Origin: Bacteroidales bacterium UBA4070
Lineage (GTDB): Bacteria; Bacteroidota; Bacteroidia; Bacteroidales; VadinHA17
DNA: 8,340 bases
Assembly (NCBI GenBank): GCA_002383485.1
Contig: DFYY01000040.1
Location: 1 to 8,340 of the forward strand
Direction: 5' to 3'
The translations under genes and the position numbers were made by a program. Each line of letters begins with the position of its first letter. Within the stretch, counting starts at the first letter, position 1. A model generated the notes under the pieces. That model ran no database searches. It saw only the letters and a program-made list of their open reading frames with translations, and was not told the origin of the DNA. Positions 1-5,555 of the stretch are shown piece by piece.

Positions 1-140
1 CTTGTTTTTATCTTAGAATACGGCCACAAGCCTGATGATTGAATACCCTCCTGCAATTCGCAAATTTGAGGCTGCGACAGAGGAGCAGGCTCAATCCCGT
101 ACACGCAGTGTCGGGACGCAATTCGACAATCCTTGCTGGC
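1..140. other. Gene-free left edge with hairpins
   Basis: I see no credible gene here, only short open frames on both strands without recognisable content. The stretch is rich in inverted repeats. GAGGCTGC at 68-75 faces GCAGGCTC at 85-92 (8 positions, one G-G mismatch, 9-base loop). TCCCG plus ACAC (95-99, 101-104) faces GTGT plus CGGGA (108-116) around a GCA loop, with only T100 bulged. A third hairpin starts at 135 and enters the aldolase gene. The octamer GCAATTCG occurs at 53-60 and 118-125. No T-tract follows any of the stems on either strand, so a classical intrinsic terminator is not evident, although the position just downstream of the minus-strand aldolase would suit transcript-end processing. 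It could also be a diverged cluster of the intergenic repeats seen at the right edge. Confidence 0.5.
68..116. repeat. Two adjacent hairpins downstream of the aldolase gene
   Basis: The first inverted repeat (68-75 with 85-92) forms an 8-position stem with one mismatch. The second (95-104 with 108-116) forms nine base pairs around a three-base loop, with one bulged T at position 100. The second is the strongest perfect pairing on this edge. They lie 25 to 73 bases past the aldolase stop on the transcribed side. Their role is unknown. Transcript stabilisation, factor-dependent termination or membership of a dispersed repeat family are all possible. Confidence 0.45.
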
Positions 141-151
141 CTACGGCCTGT
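126..151 (+). repeat. TAC-loop hairpin, diverged third copy
   Basis: The nine-base lead ACAATCCTT (126-134) is followed by a left arm GCTGGCC (135-141), loop TAC (142-144) and right arm GGCCTGT (145-151). Five Watson-Crick pairs, one G-T wobble and one T-T mismatch form. The same arrangement, a nine-base lead beginning ACAA followed directly by a 7+3+7 stem-loop with TAC loop, occurs twice at the right edge (8176-8201 and 8303-8328). The aldolase stop codon (complement of 141-143) falls inside this hairpin, so its last codons are part of the element. Kinship with the other two copies is inferred from layout, since the arms differ in sequence. Confidence 0.45.
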
Positions 152-740
152 TTATGTAATCAAACAAAACACCCCCTGCCTCATCCAGGTCATAACCAAA
201 GGTGATCAGGCCGCCACGGTCACCACCCATCACAATAATCCTCTTCTCAAATACCTCCGGCTCACTGAAGATACGGATCATCTCGCGGGCCATACCGGGC
301 GTGCCATACTCAACCGACCTGTCCGTGGTGGGAACCTTGTCAATCAGATCCTCCCAGAGCCTCATGGAGTGAACATGAATGATGGCATTAGTCCCGGGAT
401 CAGCCGTGTAGATTGCTGCATGTGTCAGCGATTCCGAGGAGGCCTTTAGCGGACCGATGCACATCACCGCATTGTCATCTATGTTATAGGACCTTACCTG
501 AACATAATGGCCAGGCTCAAGCTCAGGGATGTCTCCCGTTGAGGATCCGGTTATTATAAACTGGGTCGACTTCCCTTTGCGTATGCTGATGTTCCCGAAT
601 CCGACTCCGTTTTCAAACGCACCTATCAGGTCGAGATTGAAGAGTATCTCCCTCCAGTGATTGATGATCTCATACTGCTCGTCAGTGATGACCGAGCCTG
701 ACTGACTCCAGTAGCAGTTGAACTTTACAAAACCTTCCAT
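141..740 (-). CDS. Class II aldolase/adducin family protein
   Basis: This 199-residue protein has the class II (zinc-dependent) aldolase fold. Visible family motifs are GFGNISIR (residues 47-54), TGSSTGDIPELEPGHY (64-79), SSESLTHAAIY (101-111, with Glu103) and IIHVHS (120-125, with His122 and His124). The 19-residue spacing from Glu103 to His122 equals that between the catalytic Glu73 and the metal ligand His92 of L-fuculose-1-phosphate aldolase. The usual third His ligand, normally within a GH(E)xG motif, appears as Asp174 in MGGDRGGLITFG. The gene follows the mtnA-type isomerase after only 4 bases, so the two are probably co-transcribed. A likely job is cleavage of the isomerase product (5-deoxyribulose- or methylthioribulose-1-phosphate) to dihydroxyacetone phosphate plus an aldehyde. 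An MtnB-type dehydratase role is possible but less supported. The start at 740 has no clear ribosome binding site. The stop lies in a hairpin repeat. The cytoplasmic family is clear; the substrate is inferred. Confidence 0.85.
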   Translation of the reverse strand: MEGFVKFNCYWSQSGSVITDEQYEIINHWREILFNLDLIGAFENGVGFGNISIRKGKSTQFIITGSSTGDIPELEPGHYVQVRSYNIDDNAVMCIGPLKASSESLTHAAIYTADPGTNAIIHVHSMRLWEDLIDKVPTTDRSVEYGTPGMAREMIRIFSEPEVFEKRIIVMGGDRGGLITFGYDLDEAGGVLFDYINRP

Positions 741-744
741 ATGA

Positions 745-1920
745 TTATGATACCGTTTTTAATATTGATTCCTTTTCCGCCCTGCAAATTCCGCGGTCTG
801 TTATAAGACCGGTAATAAGACGTGCAGGCGTGACGTCAAACCCGTAATTCGAAACTACAATGCCCTCCGGCGCAATGCTGACACCTTCAATAGTCCTGAC
901 TTCTGAGCTATCACGCTCTTCTATCACTATCTGCTCCGGCCGGTCAATTGACAGGTCGAATGTTGAAACCGGTAGTGCCGAATAAAAAGGCACCCCGTTA
1001 TCATGTGCCGCCAGCGCCTTGAGATATGTCCCCGTCTTGTTGGCCACATCTCCGGAAGCTGTCGCCCTGTCGCAACCTACCAGCACCAGATCCACCATCC
1101 CGTTTTGCATCAGGTGTCCTCCGGCGTTGTCAGTGATGAGAGTGCACGGCACACCGTGGTTAAGCAGCTCCCATGCCGTGAGCCGGCTTCCCTGATTGCG
1201 GGGACGGGTCTCGTCAACCCATACATGCACTTTGATACCTTTATCATGAGCCAGGTATACGGGCGCAAGAGCCGTGCCAAAATCGACGCATGCCAGCCAT
1301 CCGGCATTGCAGTGAGTCAGTATATTGACGGCATTGCCCCCTTTTATGGTGCTTATCGCCTCAATCAGCGGCAATCCATTCTCCCCTATAAGCCTGCATC
1401 GTTCCGCCTCCTCATCGCACAATCCCGCGGCCGCCTTTCGGATAACCTCTGCATCAGGATAGCTCTTCACTACGGCAGTCATATAATCCACCGCCCAGGC
1501 GAGATTGACCGCAGTGGGTCTGGCCGACTTAAGTCGCTCTGCGTCACGCTTCACTAAGGTATAAACGTCTGGTACGCTCTCCTGTTCATTACCCCGGATC
1601 AGCAGGGGACTGTCCGTTCCGTTTATTCCGGGGCCGTTACCAGGCCGGACTGTGTCTCTGTAGCTTCTGCCGCCACCATTCCGCGACGGGCTGCCGCTGT
1701 GCCCGAGGAAAGAGAGCCAGATACCCCATGCTGCAGCAGCTCCTATCAGGGGAGCGCCCCTCACAGCCATGTCACGGATCGCATCATAGGCATCCTCAAC
1801 ATTGCGGAGAGCCATCACATCAAACGAAAAAGGCAGCCTGCGCTGGTCAATCACACGGACCACTCCCGGATCTCCCTTATCCTGCCAGATGCTCCTGAAA
1901 TACCTGTCCCCTACTTTCAT
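745..1920 (-). CDS. mtnA: S-methyl-5-thioribose-1-phosphate isomerase (MtnA family)
   Basis: The product is a cytoplasmic aldose-ketose isomerase of the eIF2B-like family that converts 5-methylthioribose-1-phosphate to the ribulose form in methionine salvage. Relatives (DrdI type) act on 5-deoxyribose-1-phosphate. Motifs visible are MAVRGAPLIGAAAAWG (51-66), RPTAVNLAWA (134-143), LTHCNAG (201-207, catalytic Cys204), HVWVDETRPRNQGSRLTAWEL (from residue 232) and GCDR...GDVANKTGTY (catalytic Asp284). The 80-residue Cys-to-Asp spacing equals Cys160/Asp240 of the Bacillus enzyme, and both residues sit 44 positions later here. The excess is a Gly/Ser/Asn/Pro-rich insertion at about residues 72-115, which makes the protein 391 residues instead of the usual 340-355. 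The start at 1920 opens a normal MtnA N-terminus (KVGDRYFRSIW), and a G-rich AGGTGG lies upstream. The gene leads a two-gene unit with the aldolase. No kinase or nucleosidase for earlier salvage steps is in the window. Confidence 0.93.
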   Translation of the reverse strand: MKVGDRYFRSIWQDKGDPGVVRVIDQRRLPFSFDVMALRNVEDAYDAIRDMAVRGAPLIGAAAAWGIWLSFLGHSGSPSRNGGGRSYRDTVRPGNGPGINGTDSPLLIRGNEQESVPDVYTLVKRDAERLKSARPTAVNLAWAVDYMTAVVKSYPDAEVIRKAAAGLCDEEAERCRLIGENGLPLIEAISTIKGGNAVNILTHCNAGWLACVDFGTALAPVYLAHDKGIKVHVWVDETRPRNQGSRLTAWELLNHGVPCTLITDNAGGHLMQNGMVDLVLVGCDRATASGDVANKTGTYLKALAAHDNGVPFYSALPVSTFDLSIDRPEQIVIEERDSSEVRTIEGVSIAPEGIVVSNYGFDVTPARLITGLITDRGICRAEKESILKTVS

Positions 1921-1977
1921 AAATAGCTGCCCCCACCTGAATTAATCCGTAAAATTAAGAATATTTACACTTGTAAT

Positions 1978-2066
1978 GATAATCAATGACTTTCATCTGC
2001 CGGGCTCTGTTTGCTTTTCGAATTTCCGACCCGATTGGTCCACACAATTAGAATATATTGATTATC
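1978..2066. repeat. Exact 10-bp inverted repeat, candidate operator pair
   Basis: GATAATCAAT (1978-1987) and its perfect complement ATTGATTATC (2057-2066) are separated by 69 bases. The right arm covers the first four bases of the TATCTTTG promoter box. The match ends exactly at ten bases on both sides. The arms are too far apart to be one TetR-type operator, but could be two half-sites or two similar sites. AT-richness raises the odds of coincidence. Confidence 0.35.
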
Positions 2067-2070
2067 TTTG
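2063..2070 (+). promoter_or_regulatory. Bacteroidota-type -7 box for the TetR gene
   Basis: TATCTTTG matches the TAnnTTTG consensus exactly and is followed by C, as is common. It lies 16 bases before the ATG at 2087, predicting a leader of roughly 10 bases. A TTG at 2035-2037 could be the -33 element, but its 25-base spacing is slightly longer than the usual 17-23. Confidence 0.6.
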
Positions 2071-2086
2071 CTTAAGAATAAAACTT

Positions 2087-2668
2087 ATGGTAGATAAAGA
2101 CGAATACAGGAAACGGATAATCCTGACAGCCAGCAAGATTTTCAGTCATTACGGCTTCAGGAAGACCACGATGGATGAGATATCCCGGGCGCTGAAGAAA
2201 GGGAAGAGTTCGATCTACTACTATTTCGGAAGCAAGGAGGAAATCTTTGAGGCAGTGGTGTTGTACGAGGCAAACCAGCTTCGCGCAAGACTGACAAAGG
2301 CGATAAAGGAAGTTGACTCCCCGCCGGATAAGCTTCGCAACTATATATATGTGAGAATGAGAGAGTTTGCGAAGCTGTCAAACTATTATAATGCAGTCTT
2401 CGATAAGAACCTCGATCATTTTGAGTTCATTGAAAAGATCAGATCCAGGTATGACCGTGAGGAACTTGCCATCCTGCGCCTGCTTGTATATGTCGGCAAC
2501 AACAGGGGAATCTTTGCGGTTGAGGACAGCGAATATACAGCCATGTCTATTCAGACTATGCTTAAGGGGATGGAGGTGCCGCTTTTCTGGCGCAAGCGCG
2601 AGATGGACATCAATGACCGTCTGGAGGCGATACTCAGCCTTATTTTCAACGGGATAATGAAGAAGTAG
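2087..2668 (+). CDS. TetR/AcrR family transcriptional regulator
   Basis: This is a 193-residue DNA-binding regulator. The N-terminal domain shows the TetR pattern: RKRIILTASKIFSHYGFRKTTMDEISRALKKGKSSIYYYFGSKEEIF at about residues 8-54, with the helix-turn-helix around 26-47 and the characteristic SSIYYYFGSKEE ending. The rest (about 60-193) is the variable helical ligand and dimer domain, from which no ligand can be read. An upstream in-frame ATG at 1976 would add 37 residues unlike any TetR N-terminus, and the -7 promoter box at 2063-2070 lies inside that extension. ATG 2087 is therefore the better start. The gene is divergent from mtnA and converges on lgt. It probably regulates itself and possibly the salvage pair. 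A small hairpin overlaps its stop (2668-2672 with 2680-2684) but has no T-tract. Confidence 0.9.
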   Translation: MVDKDEYRKRIILTASKIFSHYGFRKTTMDEISRALKKGKSSIYYYFGSKEEIFEAVVLYEANQLRARLTKAIKEVDSPPDKLRNYIYVRMREFAKLSNYYNAVFDKNLDHFEFIEKIRSRYDREELAILRLLVYVGNNRGIFAVEDSEYTAMSIQTMLKGMEVPLFWRKREMDINDRLEAILSLIFNGIMKK

Positions 2669-2786
2669 CCGGATTTCTCCCGGCAGCAGTTCCACAGCAG
2701 ATAAATCAGGTGTTTTTCCGGTAACCGGATGCCAGGTTGTCAGCATAATGGCCGGCACACCTTCCCGGCTGGTTATTGCTGTACGT
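2669..2786. other. Convergent spacer between TetR gene and lgt
   Basis: These 118 bases between two gene ends hold only short inverted repeats: GCCGG/CCGGC at 2668-2684, TCCGG-TAA-CCGGA around 2718-2730, and GCCGG/CCGGC at 2751-2769. None is followed by a T-tract on either strand, so I do not call an intrinsic terminator, though the cluster of stems sits where bidirectional termination would be expected. Confidence 0.4.
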
Positions 2787-3623
2787 TTACCTCTTTGGTG
2801 CGCCTGGCTTAACGGGAGCGCCTGCAGCAACCGGTGCAGGTTTGTGTTTATAAGCCCATACCAGTATGGCAATGCCTGCAATAACAAACGGTATGCTCAG
2901 CCACTGGCCCATGTTCAGTTTCATTCCTGCCTCGAAAGCTACCTGGTCCTCCTTCACATATTCCACGAAGAACCTGAAGCCGAACACAAGCACCAGGAAC
3001 ACCCCGAAGAGCAGCCCGGGTTTCAGTTTGCCGAGACTCTTCCAGTACATCCGCATAAGGATGCCAAAGGTGATCAGATAGGCAAGCGCCTCATATATCT
3101 GTGTCGGGTGCTTCGGTGCCGTCTCACCGTTCTGGAGGAAGACAAATCCCCACGGCAGAGTAGTCTCAACGCCGTAAATCTCTGAGTTCATCAGGTTCCC
3201 GAGCCGTATCAGCGCACCTGCCAGCGCTACAACTATAACCACCCTGTCTATGGCCCATATAAACGGCTTCCTCTCTTTCCTGACAAACAACCACAGAGCC
3301 AGCAGTATTCCGATGGCAGCTCCGTGGCTTGCCAGTCCCCCGTGCCATATCTTAAGTATCTCCAGCGGCCTGGCCAGGTAGTACTCCGGTTCATAGAAGA
3401 GGCAGTGCCCGAGGCGTGCTCCCACTATCGTGCCGATAGCCACATAAACCGTCAGCCTGTCAAGGGTGGCGTCTCCGAATCCTTCGTTTTTGAAGATCTT
3501 CTTCATGATGTAATATCCGAAGACGAATCCTGATGCAAACAGCAGGCCGTACCACCTTACTGCAAAATTGCCGATCCGGAATATCTCCGGTTCGACGTTC
3601 CACGGAATAATCTGAAGTTCCAT
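2787..3623 (-). CDS. lgt: Prolipoprotein diacylglyceryl transferase
   Basis: Lgt is an inner-membrane enzyme that transfers a diacylglyceryl group from phosphatidylglycerol to the lipobox cysteine of prolipoproteins, the first step of bacterial lipoprotein maturation. The 278-residue sequence has about seven hydrophobic segments and the family signatures: RWYGLLFASGFVFGYY (23-38), HGGLASHGAAIG (94-105), the diagnostic RLGNLMNSEIYG (140-151, with Arg140 matching the essential Arg143 of E. coli), HPTQIYEA (172-179) and FRFFVEYVKEDQ (216-227). Length is normal for the family. The C-terminus ends in a short Ala/Pro/Lys tail after the last membrane segment. The start at 3623 is supported by a good -7 box 20 bases upstream. 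The divergent neighbour encodes a lipoprotein, a likely substrate, but Lgt serves all lipoproteins, so that adjacency need not be functional. Confidence 0.97.
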   Translation of the reverse strand: MELQIIPWNVEPEIFRIGNFAVRWYGLLFASGFVFGYYIMKKIFKNEGFGDATLDRLTVYVAIGTIVGARLGHCLFYEPEYYLARPLEILKIWHGGLASHGAAIGILLALWLFVRKERKPFIWAIDRVVIVVALAGALIRLGNLMNSEIYGVETTLPWGFVFLQNGETAPKHPTQIYEALAYLITFGILMRMYWKSLGKLKPGLLFGVFLVLVFGFRFFVEYVKEDQVAFEAGMKLNMGQWLSIPFVIAGIAILVWAYKHKPAPVAAGAPVKPGAPKR

Positions 3624-3642
3624 AGGGTTATTGTTTGGAATG

Positions 3643-3650
3643 CAAATTTA
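3643..3650 (-). promoter_or_regulatory. Bacteroidota-type -7 box for lgt
   Basis: Read on the minus strand the site is TAAATTTG, an exact TAnnTTTG match, ending 20 bases before the lgt ATG and predicting a leader of about 13 bases. I could not identify a convincing -33 TTG at the normal spacing. Confidence 0.5.
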
Positions 3651-3688
3651 AGCAAAATTGAGACAGGTGGCTATTTCCTGGCCGAAAC

Positions 3689-5551
3689 GTGATCCGTGGT
3701 CTGCGCCAGAGCATAGATTATGTAAAGAAATTTGATGTAAGTTTGCAGGTGGTGGAGCGTAAAACTAACATATCGGCAGCCTTGAGCCTGACAGCCCTGG
3801 CAATGCTTTTCGCCCTCTCGTGCGCCAAGATCAGCGCTCCTACGGGTGGCCCGAAGGATCTTGATCCCCCGGTGATACTCAAAAGCCTGCCAGGCAACAG
3901 CACCGTGATGTTCACCGGGAAAGAATTTGAAATCACCTTTGACGAGTATGTGGTGCTTGACCGTATCACCGAAAAGTTTATGGTTTCACCGCCGCTGGCG
4001 AAAAAGCCTGAGATAAAACTAAAAGGCAAGAGCCTGATAGTAACATGGGAGGATGACCTGGCAGACAGTACCACCTATACTTTCTATTTCCAGGATGCCA
4101 TTCGTGACAACAACGAGAACAACCCCATCCCGAACTTCCAGTATGTCTTTTCAACCGGACCCGTCCTTGACTCCCTCTCACTTACCGGCAACGTATTCAA
4201 TGCCTTTGATCTTGAGATAGTTGAGGATGTGACGGTCCTGATGTATTCGAATCTCTCCGACACAGCGCCCCGCACCGTGCTGCCGGCGTACATCTCCCGG
4301 CCTGATCCCTCCGGCGGATTCACTATCAGTAATATCAGACCGGGAAACTACAGGCTGTTCGCCCTTAAGGATCTGAACGGCAACTCACTTTATGATCTCG
4401 ATGATGAGATATTTGCCTTCGGCGATTCAGTTATTTCCATAACTCCGGAGGATTATTTCGGTCTGGTGCCGGATACAGTCAGCTATAAGCCGGCGAATGC
4501 GACTGAAACCACTAAGCCCGACAAGTTCGTGTACGGACTGCACCGTATCTATGCTTTTCAGCCGCAGACAAAAAAACAATATTTGCAATTTACCGAGAGG
4601 AAGAATGCATGGTCCATTGGCTTTGGGCTGGCCTCCCCGTCTGACAGCGGTCAGGTATCTGTTGCGCTGGCCGGCGCTGACAGTTCCTCCTGGTTCATCG
4701 AGCATAACGCCGCCCGCGACACATTCATGTTATGGATAACTGATCCGGAGGTTTATGGCCTCGACATTGTTGACGCAATGCTCACTTACCCCTTTACGGA
4801 CAGCACAGGTACTGTCATCGCGCGAACCGATACTGTCAGTTTCAGGTATCTGAAGCCCCCCGTCCCGAGAGGAGGCCCCGGCAGGGTGCCCGGGCTGAGC
4901 CTCAACACCAACGTTTCAGGAAAGATCAGGCCCGGAACTGTCCCCTTTTTCCGGTCGGCAACCCCGCTGGCAGAACCGGATACATCGCTGATAACCCTTA
5001 CGCAGACTGTCGATTCACTTCAGGTTGAGGTGCCGTATGAGTTCGTGCGTGATTCCGCTTCATCGCGACGATTCATAATGAAAGCCGGTCTTGATCCGGG
5101 AGCTTCTTACTCTTTGTTATTCAACAAGGGCGCTTTCCGCGATATTTACGGACTGGCAAATGACTCCATCATGTACAGGATCCAGGTTGCAACATCAGAG
5201 GATTACGGGAGCCTGAGCGTCAGTCTCACCGGTTACGAGGGAGATGTCATCGTCCAGCTTGTGGCTGAAAAAGACAGGCTGATACAGGAGCAGTATGCGC
5301 GCAGCCCGGGATTGGTCTCCTTCCCGCTTATCGACAAGGGCAGGTACAGGCTGAAGGCCATTTACGATCTCGACGACAACAGGGTATGGACTACGGGAGA
5401 CTATGGCGCCGGCAGGCAGCCGGAACCTGTCACATACTACTCTTCAGAGCTGGAGGTCAAGATCAACTGGGCCCTGGAACAGGACTGGGATATTGGCGAG
5501 AAGTACGTCAAGGATGTCTCGCTAAGAAACAAACCCGCTGTAAAGAGATAA
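3689..5551 (+). CDS. Ig-like (Big_5/SbsA-type) domain lipoprotein
   Basis: This is a predicted outer-membrane or periplasmic lipoprotein of a family common in Bacteroidota; its molecular role is unknown. The signal peptide ends in a lipobox, LFALSC with Cys45, preceded by ERKTNISAALSLTALAM. The mature protein opens CAKISAPTGGPKD, the family hallmark. Residues about 58-157 form the Ig-like domain, with FEITFDEYV and ending FQYVFSTG. A beta-rich transthyretin-like segment follows (about 160-255, GNYRLFALKDLNGNSLYDLDDE), and a similar motif, GRYRLKAIYDLDDNRVW, recurs near the C-terminus. The reading frame opens at GTG 3689, which gives an unusually long 24-residue lead before the Arg-Lys of the signal peptide. 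GTG 3749 or 3752 would give a standard lipoprotein signal, and a promoter-like box at 3738-3745 favours a late start. I give the outer limit. The mannosidase gene follows after 4 bases, so they are likely one transcript. Confidence 0.88.
   Translation: MIRGLRQSIDYVKKFDVSLQVVERKTNISAALSLTALAMLFALSCAKISAPTGGPKDLDPPVILKSLPGNSTVMFTGKEFEITFDEYVVLDRITEKFMVSPPLAKKPEIKLKGKSLIVTWEDDLADSTTYTFYFQDAIRDNNENNPIPNFQYVFSTGPVLDSLSLTGNVFNAFDLEIVEDVTVLMYSNLSDTAPRTVLPAYISRPDPSGGFTISNIRPGNYRLFALKDLNGNSLYDLDDEIFAFGDSVISITPEDYFGLVPDTVSYKPANATETTKPDKFVYGLHRIYAFQPQTKKQYLQFTERKNAWSIGFGLASPSDSGQVSVALAGADSSSWFIEHNAARDTFMLWITDPEVYGLDIVDAMLTYPFTDSTGTVIARTDTVSFRYLKPPVPRGGPGRVPGLSLNTNVSGKIRPGTVPFFRSATPLAEPDTSLITLTQTVDSLQVEVPYEFVRDSASSRRFIMKAGLDPGASYSLLFNKGAFRDIYGLANDSIMYRIQVATSEDYGSLSVSLTGYEGDVIVQLVAEKDRLIQEQYARSPGLVSFPLIDKGRYRLKAIYDLDDNRVWTTGDYGAGRQPEPVTYYSSELEVKINWALEQDWDIGEKYVKDVSLRNKPAVKR
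3738..3745 (+). promoter_or_regulatory. Possible -7 box for the lipoprotein operon
   Basis: TAAGTTTG fits TAnnTTTG exactly and is followed by C. It would place the transcription start near 3752, at the GTG that gives the most normal lipoprotein signal peptide, implying an almost leaderless message. No TTG is found at -33 spacing, so this may be chance. Confidence 0.3.
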
Positions 5552-5555
5552 AGAG

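Larger units (their letters stand above)
1921..2086. promoter_or_regulatory. Divergent control region mtnA / TetR regulator
   Basis: This 166-base AT-rich spacer separates divergent genes. It holds an exact 10-bp inverted repeat, GATAATCAAT at 1978-1987 and ATTGATTATC at 2057-2066, the second arm overlapping the plus-strand -7 box. It also holds a compact palindrome TTACA-CT-TGTAA at 1965-1976, a size and symmetry compatible with a small operator. A weak minus-strand -7-like box, TAATTTTA (1957-1950), could serve mtnA but departs from consensus at the last base. Autoregulation by the neighbouring TetR-type protein, with joint control of mtnA, is an inference from position. Confidence 0.45.

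Noticed and set aside
1..140. tRNA or other known structural RNA at the left edge
   Set aside because: Hairpins are present but no cloverleaf, T-arm consensus or known RNA signature could be recognised.
1003..1557. 184-residue open frame on the plus strand opposite mtnA
   Set aside because: It is antisense to a gene with clear catalytic motifs, has no recognisable domain, and follows from codon bias of the opposite strand.
1976..2086. Longer start for the TetR regulator at ATG 1976
   Set aside because: The added 37 residues do not resemble a TetR N-terminus and the region contains the promoter box and inverted repeat.
2668..2769. Intrinsic terminators between the TetR gene and lgt
   Set aside because: Stems are only about five pairs and none is followed by a T-tract on either strand.
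2378..2887. 169-residue minus-strand open frame spanning the TetR gene end and the lgt end
   Set aside because: It overlaps two well-supported genes in other frames and shows no family features.
2748..3185. 145-residue plus-strand open frame opposite lgt
   Set aside because: Antisense to the Lgt C-terminal half; His/Gln/Glu-rich composition is that of a reversed membrane-protein gene.
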